From Chromera velia (taxonomy: Eukaryota > Sar > Chromeraceae), in NCBI GenBank assembly GCA_018398765.1, contig JAHBMJ010000364.1, forward strand, positions 7,015-29,514: 22,500 nt of DNA. The letters are read 5' to 3'. Positions 1 to 10,413 of this stretch are shown piece after piece (the stretch's first letter is position 1; each line of letters begins with the position of its first letter). The notes beneath the pieces were generated by a model that did no database searches, had not been told where the DNA came from, and worked only from the letters and a program-made list of their open reading frames with translations. Made by a program: the position numbers and the translations under genes.

Positions 1-460
1 CCCAGTCCGCGTGGCTGGCTTGCCAGCCGCACGGGACCCCCCTCCGGGCTACGCGGAGCGCGGTCCGGGCTCGTAGCACGGGGGGGGGGCCGTGCCGCAT
101 GGTAGACCATTAAATAACATACCAGATAACATAATTTGGTCTCAACGTCGTCTCTTTGCGTTGCTCCCCCCCTTTCTTCTTGCGAACGGGTCAGCGTCTA
201 GGCTAATATCAATATGTGGATGCTGAAAAAGATATTGAGAGAGGAATAGAGAGGAGAGTAGGGTAGTTGAGTGCTATTGAATGTCTCTTTCACCAACCAG
301 GAGTTGAAAGCATCACGTATACCAGAGAAAATCTTGTTGCCACGCTGCACGGCCATATAGGGCCGTGCCCCGCGGCAGCCTTTTTTCATGGCATAAGAGG
401 GGGCCGTGCTGCCGCGCGGCGAAGCCGTGCGTTACGCCCCCCCCCCCCCCNCCCTCATGC
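1..460. repeat. GC-rich inverted-repeat patch in AT-rich DNA
   Basis: The 8-mer GGCCGTGC occurs near 89, 363 and 403, and its complement GCACGGCC near 347. The copies at 347 and 363 can fold into a stem with an ATATA-containing loop. Bases 11-38 form another near-perfect hairpin (GTGGCTGGC, TT, GCCAGCC plus CAC). A C-run with an unresolved N lies at about 438-453. The short ORFs here look like chance. This is probably mobile-element debris, but no family is recognised. Confidence 0.45.
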
Positions 461-1984
461 TAAAGGCATTTCACCCCCCTATTTAATTATCAAAAACTAT
501 CAAAAGCTGTGAAAGGCCATACATAAAAGTTGAATTAAGATAGAATAGGGGTCAAAGACATCCTGACGACAAGGCTGACGTTCTCTTTCTATGCTACTCC
601 ATTTCTACTTAGATTTCTACCAATGCGTTACATAATGGAGTTCTATAATACATATGATAAAAGTGTTACTGTATAAAATGAACCTAGAAACGAACCCTAG
701 AACGAACCCCAGTTTTGTTTAGGAGCTAGGTTTAGGAGTCGGATCGCTGCAAGAAAAAAAGCTAAGGTGGTTTTAGGTGGTTTATTTTGATGTTTCAAGG
801 AATCAAGGTTTTAATTGTTGTATATGGTGTGTCTCTATATATGAGGAGCAGATTTTCTTTAAATTTGTATATGACTGGGGTCAAAAATCCCAGTAGAAGT
901 AAATATATAAGTCTTTGGACGGCGTGTGGATGCCGCTGCTGGCCGTCAATAGCCACCACTAAAAAACCAGATAAAACCAGAAATTTGAAATAGGATTAGA
1001 AGAGTCATTTCTTATCATTTCTGAGGAAGTCTTTGAGTATCTTTGACTCCGGACTCTGAGCCATATTAAGTCATGACTAAATACATACGCTAGGCAACCC
1101 GCCTCCACTAGGTGTCGATAGTAAACAAAATCAGTGATTCCTGAGACTACTGTTTTCTGGATTTAGTACGCAACCTCCTTAAACCTAAGTATCACTTTAA
1201 AAAATATAATGAAGATGATCTCTATCTGTAGCATTTTTTTTTAAGAGACCGTCCACGCCTGCGGCGTAGATGGTCAAGATACCATCCAGATATGCGGCTT
1301 TGGCTTTCAAGACACCGTAATGATCTGCGCCTGCGGTGCGGACTTTCAAGCTTATCTAAAAATGCTGCTTAAACTTTTAAGTGGTAGTTAGGTTCAGAGA
1401 GGTTTTAGGAGGTTTAGTACGCATACTGGCTTAAGCGGACTATATTATAGTCTATATAAGACTATATATGAATACATAGGAGTGTACTGGACCATTTGAG
1501 AAATGATATAAATTTTCTGGGCCTGGGAATCCGGGGCCCTTTTTTTGATATTATACGCATGTCTGTGGGCGAGCAGAATTTCAGTAGATCCTTTATAGTA
1601 AGTGCCGCCAGCTTCGCTTTCAGGGGCTATGTGTAGCTGGCTATAGAGCTCAGCTAAATATGGTAATAGAGCTCAGCTGACCACCCGTACGTTTGGTGTG
1701 CATGCCCCCCGCGCTTCGCTTTCCGCGGGGCCACTTAGTTGCAAGATGTTGCAAGCAGCGGCTCTGTGTCAAACCCGTTCGGTGTGTTGAAACTGAATAA
1801 CAGCCATACATCCTGAAGTTGTCGCATATCAAATTCAGTTTTGCTGACTTTTTCCCGCGTCTGGCTGTCAAACTGTTGATTTCTATATGGCGGGCCAACC
1901 TTTATGACTCAGTGAAAGCTGCTTAAGCCCGTGTCTACATTCCTGTTTCCGACCGTCAGACTACCTCCAGCCTTGTACAAACCA
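461..1984. other. AT-rich intergenic region without a supported gene
   Basis: No convincing coding frame. Small repeated words include ATAGAGCTCAGCT (twice, about 1,643 and 1,667), CGCCTGCGG (twice, about 1,256 and 1,328) and CTTCGCTTT (twice, about 1,613 and 1,715). A short GC hairpin followed by seven T residues lies near 1,529-1,555; it resembles a Pol III stop, but no A/B boxes were found ahead of it. The last few hundred bases may be the 5' flank of the ORF starting at 1,985. Confidence 0.5.
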
Positions 1985-2569
1985 ATGGAGGGAACTCATG
2001 GTCCGACCACCTCACTCAGTGAAGACCAGACGCAAGCGTCCGGTGCCGTCGTTGTTGTCTATAGTAATGGAGAAGTGGCGATGTCTGCAACTGAGTTCAA
2101 GCAACTCTTGGACGCGGGAAATGTTTTGGAGAGTTTGGTCTATGGGCACACTGGGATGCACAGGGAGACAAAACTTGATGTGTTCAAGCGCTTTGACGTG
2201 TTGTGCGAAGGCTTGAACGCCATTCGACTTTATGTTCGTGGAAACGGGACATTGCCTTCGGACGATACATCGTACATCGCGAACTCCGCCCTTCGTGAGT
2301 ATGCAATCACTTTCGGCGGGTTTCCTCTAGTGGATGCAGCTCTAGAGAAGCGTGAAACTGAGAAGGATGAGAACAGAGAAGAACATGAGGGCAAGCAACG
2401 TGACAGCCTGCATGCCACTTCTCCTATTTTGGATAGGCAGGGAGCAGACATGTACGAGTGGCGTCAAGTTGTGAACGCCAATGGCAATCATGCTAAGGAA
2501 TTTCAAGAAAGCTTCAACGTACAGTGGAAAGAGGGCTTCGAGTGGGTTTCTTTCCAAACGGTTGAGTAG
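1985..2569 (+). CDS. hypothetical protein, possible degenerate BTB/T1-like fold
   Basis: An uninterrupted 194-codon frame with balanced composition. The start is the first ATG after an in-frame stop at 1,913; GTG at 1,931 would extend it by 18 codons. The N-terminal half (VVVVYSNGEVAMSATEFKQL, then the stretch ending LESLVYG) is followed by FDVLCEGLNAIRLYVRGNG and then ALREYAITFGGFPLVDAAL. The order strand, helix, then an 'I-L-x-Y-x-R-x-G-x-L-P'-like segment and an A-L-x-E-x-x-x-F-G-like helix recalls BTB/T1 (KCTD-type) domains; this is a weak analogy made by eye, not an assignment. Residues of about 120-145 are highly charged and probably disordered. No signal peptide, membrane segment or intron is needed. 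It stands alone beside two DNA transposons, so it could be an isolated host gene, a gene copy or element cargo. Confidence 0.5.
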   Translation: MEGTHGPTTSLSEDQTQASGAVVVVYSNGEVAMSATEFKQLLDAGNVLESLVYGHTGMHRETKLDVFKRFDVLCEGLNAIRLYVRGNGTLPSDDTSYIANSALREYAITFGGFPLVDAALEKRETEKDENREEHEGKQRDSLHATSPILDRQGADMYEWRQVVNANGNHAKEFQESFNVQWKEGFEWVSFQTVE

Positions 2570-2806
2570 AATTATGTCATCCATCATTTTCGTTACCGCA
2601 AAGACTCAGTGCAGAGAGTTTCGGGCACCCCTTCTTTCTAGACCCATACTGAGTATATGAAGAAACGAAGTACCCAGGGAAGAGCACGCATGATTACATG
2701 TGTCACTGGTAAAACCGTGTATACCTTGAGAGGAAGATGGTGCCAGACTCAATCATAGAGGATGAAGTGGCCGATGAGTGAAACTTGAAACTGAATGGAC
2801 CGGGGA

Positions 2807-3078
2807 CTAGGGGTGATCCCAATATATTTATATATTTACATTAAAGTGACGATGATTTAATTCACTTTAAATAAATAATTTAAAACTTTAAAACACTCAA
2901 AAAAGAAAAGTTGGAACTAGAACTGAAAGAAAATATCACTGGCACTTTTCTAGTGTTCTTTGTAGGGTAGTTCTAAAGTGTTTATATAAAGGAAAAATTT
3001 TAAAGTTAAAAGTTTACAGTTAAAGTGGGGGTATTATCACTTTATTTAAAAATTTTAAACTATTGGGATCACGCCTAG
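2807..3078. mobile_element. non-autonomous hAT-like MITE (272 bp)
   Basis: Ends are CTAGGGGTGATCCCAATA on the left and, read in reverse complement, CTAGGCGTGATCCCAATA on the right (17 of 18 identical). Weaker inverted similarity continues inward for some 30 bases. It is flanked by perfect 8-bp direct repeats ACCGGGGA at 2,799-2,806 and 3,079-3,086. An 8-bp target duplication and a TAGGGGTG-like end are typical of hAT transposons. The interior is AT-rich and non-coding, so it needs a transposase in trans. The intact duplication suggests a fairly young insertion. Confidence 0.8.
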
Positions 3079-3177
3079 ACCGGGGAGGATATCGATCACA
3101 TGAGGTTCAGAGGAGACAAGAGGGGAGATCAGAGGAGGATCCAAGGGAGGATCGCAGAAAAAGGGAGAAACTGGCGG

Positions 3178-3781
3178 CTAGGCGACGCACAGTGGTAACA
3201 AACAAAAAAAAAGACCTTTCCAGATTTTTTTTTTCTATGAAGGATTTCCTAGAGCACCTCTAGGAGCACCTAGAGGACCAACTAAGTCTGAGAAACGAGG
3301 GAGACAGAGGGAGTGACCCGGTTCGTCGTTTCACCATTCATGCTAATTGAAAAATGAATGAAGTCTGCATGTATGGCACTGCACACAGCGACCATCGCAA
3401 AAGGGGATTACAGGGATGAAGACAAGCAGGCGGGTGAAAGGAAAAGGGGGCTCTCTTTTATCCTATACAAAGAGTGATAAGAAGGATGGATGCATGGATG
3501 CAGACAGAAGAGCAGACAGAGGAGAAGTTCTTTGACTGGCTCTTTGACGATATCTAGGACAATATACATTTTGAAGCTCTAGTCGAAGCTAGTTTTGGTC
3601 AATCCTTTTAAGCGTCTACCAAGCTAAAAGTGAAACTGAGATCCTAGATATGATTCAAACTCTAGTTGAAGCTAGTCATTTAACCTTTATTTTTTTTTAC
3701 ATATACAATAAATTAAAAAGAAAAAAAAAAAGAATAGACGTTTTCAGTTTTTTTTTTTTTTTACCACTGTGCGTTGACTAG
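3178..3781. mobile_element. non-autonomous hAT-like element (604 bp)
   Basis: Inverted ends of 21 bp begin CTAGGCGACGCACAGTGG (left) and CTAGTCAACGCACAGTGG (right, reverse complement), differing at two positions. Perfect 8-bp direct repeats ACTGGCGG lie at 3,170-3,177 and 3,782-3,789, the length used by hAT transposases. The interior has A and T runs just inside each end, a nested hairpin at 3,248-3,276, and an internal near-repeat of CTCTAGTCGAAGCTAGT at about 3,576 and 3,660. No transposase frame is present. It shares the CTAG terminus with the element at 2,807-3,078 but differs internally, so they are related or parallel families. Confidence 0.8.
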
Positions 3782-3789
3782 ACTGGCGG

Positions 3790-4496
3790 ATCGATCCCTA
3801 TCTCTAGCCCCATCTAGAAAGCCAAGCAGACAGCTCAGACCAATCATAGCCTACAATCATAGCATTGCATGCCGAAACTAAGGCTGCATACTGAAAAAAA
3901 CTAGATCGATCATAGTACTGTATCATCGGCATCATATTAAAGTACTAGTTAAAGTAGACATATAAGTTTTGTATATATTCATCTTTTAATCTATATCTAT
4001 AGCACCACTACTGCACCACTCGCAAAAAAGTACAAAAAAGTATGATAAGAACTATATATAAAGAACGAGTCTATACTAGATAAAGAACTAAACCCTAGAC
4101 TAAACATTATTAAAATATATTAGTAAATATATATGTACTATCAATTAAATTACTAAACTATAGGTGAACGTACCAATGAGCTAGCTAAATTTTAAATGCG
4201 CCTCTTATTTTAGAAGTGACTCATCAACTATAGCCATGCAATTTAATTGATCAGTAAATCGACCAAACCTATTTCTAGTTATTGACAGTAACAATGTAGT
4301 ATACTTACTTACTTAATTGTGGTTAAGTCTTGGGTCTCCGAAACCAGAGACAAATGGCAACCCATGCATGCAGTTGTAAACAAAAGGAGCAAGCCGCCGT
4401 AGCTTAGCCTGCTTCCATATGAATATGAACAACCATGACCCTCCACAGCCTAGGCTGAAGCTAAAAGCTGAACAACTACACAAGACGCGCGTACAC
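3790..4496. other. AT-rich intergenic DNA, nothing recognised
   Basis: No coding frame, RNA gene or clear element boundary. Contains one TGCATGCA octamer near 4,365 and many TATA/TAATA-like words that carry no specific information in DNA of this composition. Confidence 0.5.
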
Positions 4497-5075
4497 TTAT
4501 TTCAGACAAGCTTTGATCAGTGCACTTGCCTTCTCCGGCTCCCGGTGCACAATGAATGAAACGAGCTCTCTTATATATATCTCTTCTTCCCCAATACCTC
4601 TTCCCCGAGCTGTAGCAGTCCATCTTGCTCTGCAAACCCTTTCACCGATTCCTGTTCTCTCTTTTACTCTTTCTACCAGCAAGTGAAGTTTGGATCTAAG
4701 CTGCTCTGTTTGCACATATGCAGACAATCGATGCACCGCATTGTCGATCACCTTTTTGCCTTCGACTGCAGGACAGTGAACACAGTGTTCTTCACAGGAT
4801 CCACCGTATCTCCTTCCCTCACCAGCATATACCCAAAAGAGAGAGATGAAAAGAGAACCACTAGTCTGAGATAAGAGAGAGCAAAGTAGAGTATGCGTTT
4901 GAACTGTGTAACCCCACCCCCTTCTAACCCTCCCCCCTAAAAGCAACATGGCCAGACACTGGTGCGATCGGTTTTCTATCTGAAAATTACTCAGTCGGGA
5001 GTTGCGTAGATAGATACCATATGAATGGGTGAGCCTATGCTCGCCGACGGGTCTTGAAGACAACCATTCTGACAA
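4497..5075 (-). CDS. doubtful ORF, unrecognised
   Basis: A 192-codon open frame on the minus strand. Its C-terminal half (from about VQTEQLRSKLHLLVERVKER to REPEKASALIKACLK) has helix-like, charged composition, while the N-terminal half is irregular, with cysteine and glycine clusters. No domain is recognised. It lies between a hAT-like element and a LINE remnant in sequence otherwise poor in genes. It may be chance, an exon of an unannotated gene, or element-derived coding DNA. Length is the main support. Confidence 0.22.
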   Translation of the reverse strand: MSEWLSSRPVGEHRLTHSYGIYLRNSRLSNFQIENRSHQCLAMLLLGGRVRRGWGYTVQTHTLLCSLLSQTSGSLFISLFWVYAGEGRRYGGSCEEHCVHCPAVEGKKVIDNAVHRLSAYVQTEQLRSKLHLLVERVKERTGIGERVCRARWTATARGRGIGEEEIYIRELVSFIVHREPEKASALIKACLK

Positions 5076-5380
5076 CCATTCTGAGGCTTCCCTTTCCCAT
5101 GCTTTCTACCTGAGTATCCATTTATTTGTCGCGTTTCTCCCTCTCTGGCTTTCTTTTCTCAAAAGATCTGGTGCGATTGTCTGAAGCATGCTACTGGCTG
5201 AATTAGCCTATACCGGGGTCAACGATCTATACCATACATCCCAGACTGCACAAGGAACCTCCCTTTCTGTTCTCTTTATGCTTTCTAAGAAAGGATCTCT
5301 CTTATGGGACGTACACCAACCGAAACCAAAGTTAGCACCTTGAAAGAGTTATAAGGCAAACGGAATGTTCAGCGCACAAA

Positions 5381-5860
5381 TCAAAGCTGCAATGCATTAA
5401 ATGCAACGATATCTTTCTGACTTACCGGCAAGGCTTCCAGCGAGTACGTTACCACCGGCTCCCAGAGCGCTTGCAGTAAACGAACTTTGCATCGAGGGGG
5501 TAAAGGACCTAACGATGAACAAGTGTGCATCACTACCCTCAAACAGCGTTCAGCACTTTCAAGTCGGTCCCTGACTGACTTTCTTGGGTCCCCTCCCTCA
5601 AACACACGACACCCAAGGTATGTATAGCTCTCTACACGTTCAACTGTCTTCCCTTCAAAAGTCACTTCTCCTTCTATTTCCCTTCCTGAGCCTGAGAGTA
5701 CAACAACTTTGGTTTTCTTTAAATTCACTTTCAACCCATGTTCCTAACAATAAGAGGCCAAATGGTCCAAACGCCACTGCAAGTCAGAAGAAGAGTGAGC
5801 AAAAAAAACTTGAACAAGATTGTCTGCGTAACCTATGCTCTCAAGCAGTAAGTCTACCAA
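5381..5860 (-). mobile_element. decayed LINE (non-LTR) reverse-transcriptase fragment
   Basis: Reading down the minus strand, the palm motif appears as IGYADNLVQ (around 5,819-5,840), where active elements have YADD. It is followed by DLQWRLDHLASYC, an in-frame TAG, then EHGLKVNLKKTKVVVLSG (the G-L-x-V-N-x-x-K-T-K motif), YTYLGCRVFEGG (the Y-L-G motif), a region containing DRLESAERCL, and LLQALWEPVVTYSLEALPV (the thumb region). The open part is 5,381-5,734. The N-terminal endonuclease and finger regions and everything after the thumb are missing, and the second catalytic Asp is Asn. This is therefore a dead, truncated copy of an unassigned LINE clade. Confidence 0.8.
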
Positions 5861-6420
5861 TCTACAAGTATATACTAATATATTTATATATACAACAGGC
5901 GGTTACAGGCCTAGCAACATGTACGCTCATCGATCAACAATAATTTATACTCATGTCGTACCGTAATTTATGATGCATCTATCGATGTATGTAGAGAATT
6001 CAAGTTTGAATTTATGTATATATTTTTTTATACTGTATAATATATATAGCCTTAATAATTTATTAAAAATCTCTTTACACCTACATACACATACAATCAA
6101 TTTATAGCTGGCCGATTATTTGATTTGAAAATATCTACAGACTGGACACAGTGATGCCGCAAGCAACTGGACCCGCAACTTTGCGGTGCTTGAAACTTCA
6201 AGCCACACTTCATGTTAATTTCGTTTCTTACGAGCAAACTTAGCAGCAATGGCGCAGAAAAGTGCTTTGAGCCTTTGTCACTGCAGCGAGAGGCTTCAAG
6301 CCTTGCCTGTTATCGAAGTACAAATGAGATAATTGATTGTTGGTCCCCTTTTCCATCTACGAACGACCTCCCTCACCCGTATGTTGAACCATCTTATCTC
6401 GCGCTCAATTAATAAATCAA
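5861..6420. other. AT-rich spacer and 3' flank of the acyltransferase gene
   Basis: From about 5,940 to 6,120 the sequence is strongly AT-rich with no frame of interest. From about 6,150 composition rises toward the gene that ends at 6,421 on the minus strand, so 6,150-6,420 may hold its 3' untranslated region. No specific polyadenylation signal is claimed. Confidence 0.4.
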
Positions 6421-9400
6421 TTAACGAAGAAGGCCCCCAGAAGAATACCCTGCTGGAAGAATGGGGGCCTCCTCAAAAGACTCACTCCTCCCCTCCATCA
6501 ACGCACCCTTTCCTCCCCCCTCCATCTCCTCCGCACCCCCCCAACCCCAAACATCCCCTCCTCCCGCAACTCCGCCCTGCAACCCCCCCCCCATCGGAGA
6601 GGGAACCGGTACAGGCGGCTGCATGCTGGGACTCACAGACGCACCGCCTAAAGAAGGAGACGGCCCCGGAACGCCCGCATGGGACGGAGACAGAGACGCG
6701 GCCCCTGCTGCCGAATGCTGCAGGGCCCCTCTAAAGTTTCGGCTAGACAGACTCCCAGGGGTCAACTCAAAGTCCCCCCCCCCTTCCTGTGCCACACCCC
6801 CGTGATAGACAGACTTAGAAAACGAACTTGCCTGAACCCCCCCTCCCCCCGTGTCCCACCTTCCTGATGCCCCTGCAACACTCGAAGGTTGCCGAAACGC
6901 TGCTGCAGGCAGGCTCTTGCTGTTCAAATGATCGCCTCTCACAGGAGGCACTGCATATCTCCCTCCCACCCCATCTCCGAGGCTAATGTCTTCCTGTGAA
7001 GAGCCCTCTCTCTCATTTACCCCCATGCCACCATGGCTGCTGCCGCCAAATGCCGGGAAGGGGCCGGAGGATCTCGAGGATGCCACATGAGGAGACGCGG
7101 CAGGGATCGTGCCGGAAAAGGCCCCCGGACTTCTGGAGGTCCCAGAGACCGGAGAAGCACTAAATCCGCCCCCTGTGCCATAAACATTGGCGGCCACAAA
7201 CGCAGACTCCCTCTGGAGTTTGTCTGCTTCCTCTGCACCCCTCACGACCTCTGACTGAAGTCGCATTGCCGTTTCAAAGTGTCCCTCTGACCCCCCCAAT
7301 GCAGACGTCCGTGTTGACGGAGTCGCACCGTTCTTTGGGGTTTTCGAGGAGACCAACAGAGCCCCCACTTCTCTCCCCTCTGCTCTCGCTCTCTCCATTT
7401 CGACCTTCATTCTCATCACCTCCAGAGAGCCCTCATTGGGCACCCAGCGGGTTCCGTCCGTTCCCATTTCACCTGCATGCATGGGCACATCGAGACAGAA
7501 GAAATGGGGGCGAATTCACAAACTGCAATGACACACAAGTCAGAACATATTTCCGTCTGCCACCTGCACCCACCCCCCCGCAGGCCAACTCTCCTAGCTC
7601 GGCCCCTCGAGGTCTTTCTTCATTGGGTCATAAAGAAAGGATGATACAGTCTCAAAAATCAAAGAAAAAAGAAACAAAAGAAACGCACAAACACACAGAC
7701 GAGGAAAAACCTGAAAAAACATGCCTGCCTCTTCTCCCTTCTCAGCCAAACAGAAAGCAGTTCTGCAAAGAGTGTTTCTTCCTTCAAATATCCACAAGGT
7801 ACCTTTCCCTCCCACACGTTCCACCCTCCCACCCACCTACCATGTACGGGGAGCGCCAGACGAAGTGCCCAGTTATTCCCCAGAATCTGTTTCAGGTTGG
7901 CCCCCCAGGTGCTGGAGGAAAAAAAATCTTTTGAGACAGGCAGCCAGAATTCAGGAACGACCTCAACGAACTCCTTCGAAGGAAAAAGACGTTCAACCGT
8001 AGTCCGACCTGAACGCAGAGAGAAAAAGGAGAAAACGACAACCCAGGATTACTGTGCATGAATGATAAACACAAATACGACGAAAGCGGGAGAGGGAGAT
8101 CACCTCAGGTCTCTCCCGCCTCTCCTGGAACTCTAAAACGTCTCTCATACCTCCGCCCCCCCCCCTACTCTTCTCTCGATGAAACACAAAGGGAGAAAGA
8201 AGTTCGCAGTCCAAGTGACGCCCAGAAGAACCATTATTCCCCCCCCTCTCTCCCTCTTTCCTTCTCCGTGAAGATGGGTCTTGCACAAACTTATACACAT
8301 ACACATACACAGAGGTTTCACGTCTCTCCTGTTATGCTTGAAGACGAAAAGCCAGAGAGAGAGACAAAGAATTGACGGGAATTGCGGCGGCGAAAAGAGA
8401 GAGCACGAGCAGGTCGCATTGAAAGACTCTTTGAGCGTGTGAGTACGTGACAAAGATGTTGGTTGGATGGATGCATTGTTTTTTTGGAGAGAGCACAACG
8501 ACCGTCGATCAATTCCCGCCCCGCCCCCCCGCCCCCCGTCCTCCCTCGACCCACCGCCCAACGGAAAAAGAACATGCTGAAGCCCCACAAGCAACGCAAA
8601 CGCGGAGACGCCCAACGTTGCCAAGAGCATGACCCCGTGTCGCCACCCCAAAAGAAACAGCACACGCGCCTGGAGACCAGACAACAGGTACATCATGGGG
8701 GACACCCCCAGTGTCAGCATGCCGCCAGAGAGAATGGCAGAGTCCTTCAGGGCTCTGCAAAGAAAAGATGACGCACGCGTGCACACACAGAAGGAAAGAA
8801 GGAAGGGGACCCCCATCTATGCGCATGTATGATACGTATACGTTTGACTGTGAATGCATGGGTCCTCCGTTGTAGAGAGAAAAAAGTGGATGGAGAGAAG
8901 AATGAGAGTGCTCTCCGTGACCACGACGTCCGCTTGCAAGCAAAGAAAGGAGACTGCAGAAGAGCGAACACCTTCTATACGCTCCCTCCTTTCCCCCCCC
9001 ACGACCCACCCCCGACTGACCCGTGAAGGTGTTTCATCAGTTCACTTTGTGAAGGGTCCGCTTCCCTTTTCAGAAATGGTCTGAACGAACACAGAAGTAC
9101 AAAGGCAGACAACAGGGAAAGTAATGAGATACACAGGAAAGGAGGAGACAAGGCAGACAGAGAAGCACAGCCATTCCATCATCATCTAAAAGAATGAGAC
9201 AGAAAATCATGAAATGGGACAAAATAAAGAGGAAAGACAAGACAGCCGATAGGACCCTCTCCTCTACACCCTCATACCAGAGAGCGTCTCATCTTGTAAC
9301 AGATGACCGAACATACCCAAACAGAATATCCAAAGCCGCGCATTCACTCAAACAAAGGAAAGAGACGCAGTCGGACAAAAGAAAGAAGAAAAAAAAATGT

Positions 9401-9539
9401 CCTCACGTTTGGGACTCCAGCAACAGGCCTTGTGACCAGAGGTCCCACAGAAGCTGCACACACACGCACACACGCACACACATACATATATACACACACA
9501 CACAAGCACACACACACACACACACATACATGTGTATAT

Positions 9540-9577
<38 letters not shown>

Positions 9578-10377
9578 CACACACACCCACACACACACCC
9601 ACACCCACACCCACACACACACACACACATACATACATACATACACACATACACACACACACATCTTACAGTGTGTATAATTTTGACGCGACGATCGGTG
9701 TGTCTAAAACTGTTACTTTTGAAGAAACACACCCTTCGTTAGGTGAGTGCCTTATTGGCTGTTCACTCATGGAACAGGACTATGATCACCATGCAAAAAG
9801 GGAATATTTATGCCAATTTCCGATTTCTTAGGGCCTCCGACTCAGCTGAGCTGCCCTCAGAGGACGCACAATTTTTTCCAAAACTTACCATGCGAATGCG
9901 CGCGAAAAAAGTTGTGCACACACACTATACGCACACACACATATACACACACATACACACACAAGCATGAGAAAACAACATATACCATCAACAGGAGATC
10001 AAGACGGACAAACGGAGAACTTGGAAGAAGAGGGAGACCTAGGGGGCAGAAAAGAAAAGATTCAGAGACGCACAGACCAAACTTCAATCTATCAGGCATA
10101 GAGCCCCTCTCCATCCCCCCCCCCCCCCCNCCCCCCCGTCCGCTTGACTGACTGACCAGAGTCCACCCGGTGAGAGCCCCCACCAACGAGTAGAGAAACA
10201 TGAGGAAGTAGTGCCCATGGTTTTTGAATCCGATTCCGTTGGCAACAAAGGGGCACCAGTGGTCAAACCTCAACACGCACCTACCCAGGCTTCTGCATCC
10301 ATGCATCCATCCATGCATCCATCCACATGAGAGGGGACGCACTTGATTCACTCAGGGTCAGCTAATTGATTCACAAT

Positions 10378-10413
<36 letters not shown>

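Noticed and set aside
438-453. C-runs (also 10,115-10,139) as possible quadruplex sites
   Set aside because: Each contains an unresolved N and is probably a homopolymer of uncertain length.
8145-8816. 223-codon minus-strand frame as one intact exon
   Set aside because: Only the part 8,555-8,754 continues the acyltransferase in phase; beyond the GTGGGT donor the frame is low-complexity intron.
9194-9831. Long His/Thr-rich and Cys/Val-rich frames on both strands
   Set aside because: They are translations of the (CA)n microsatellite inside an intron.
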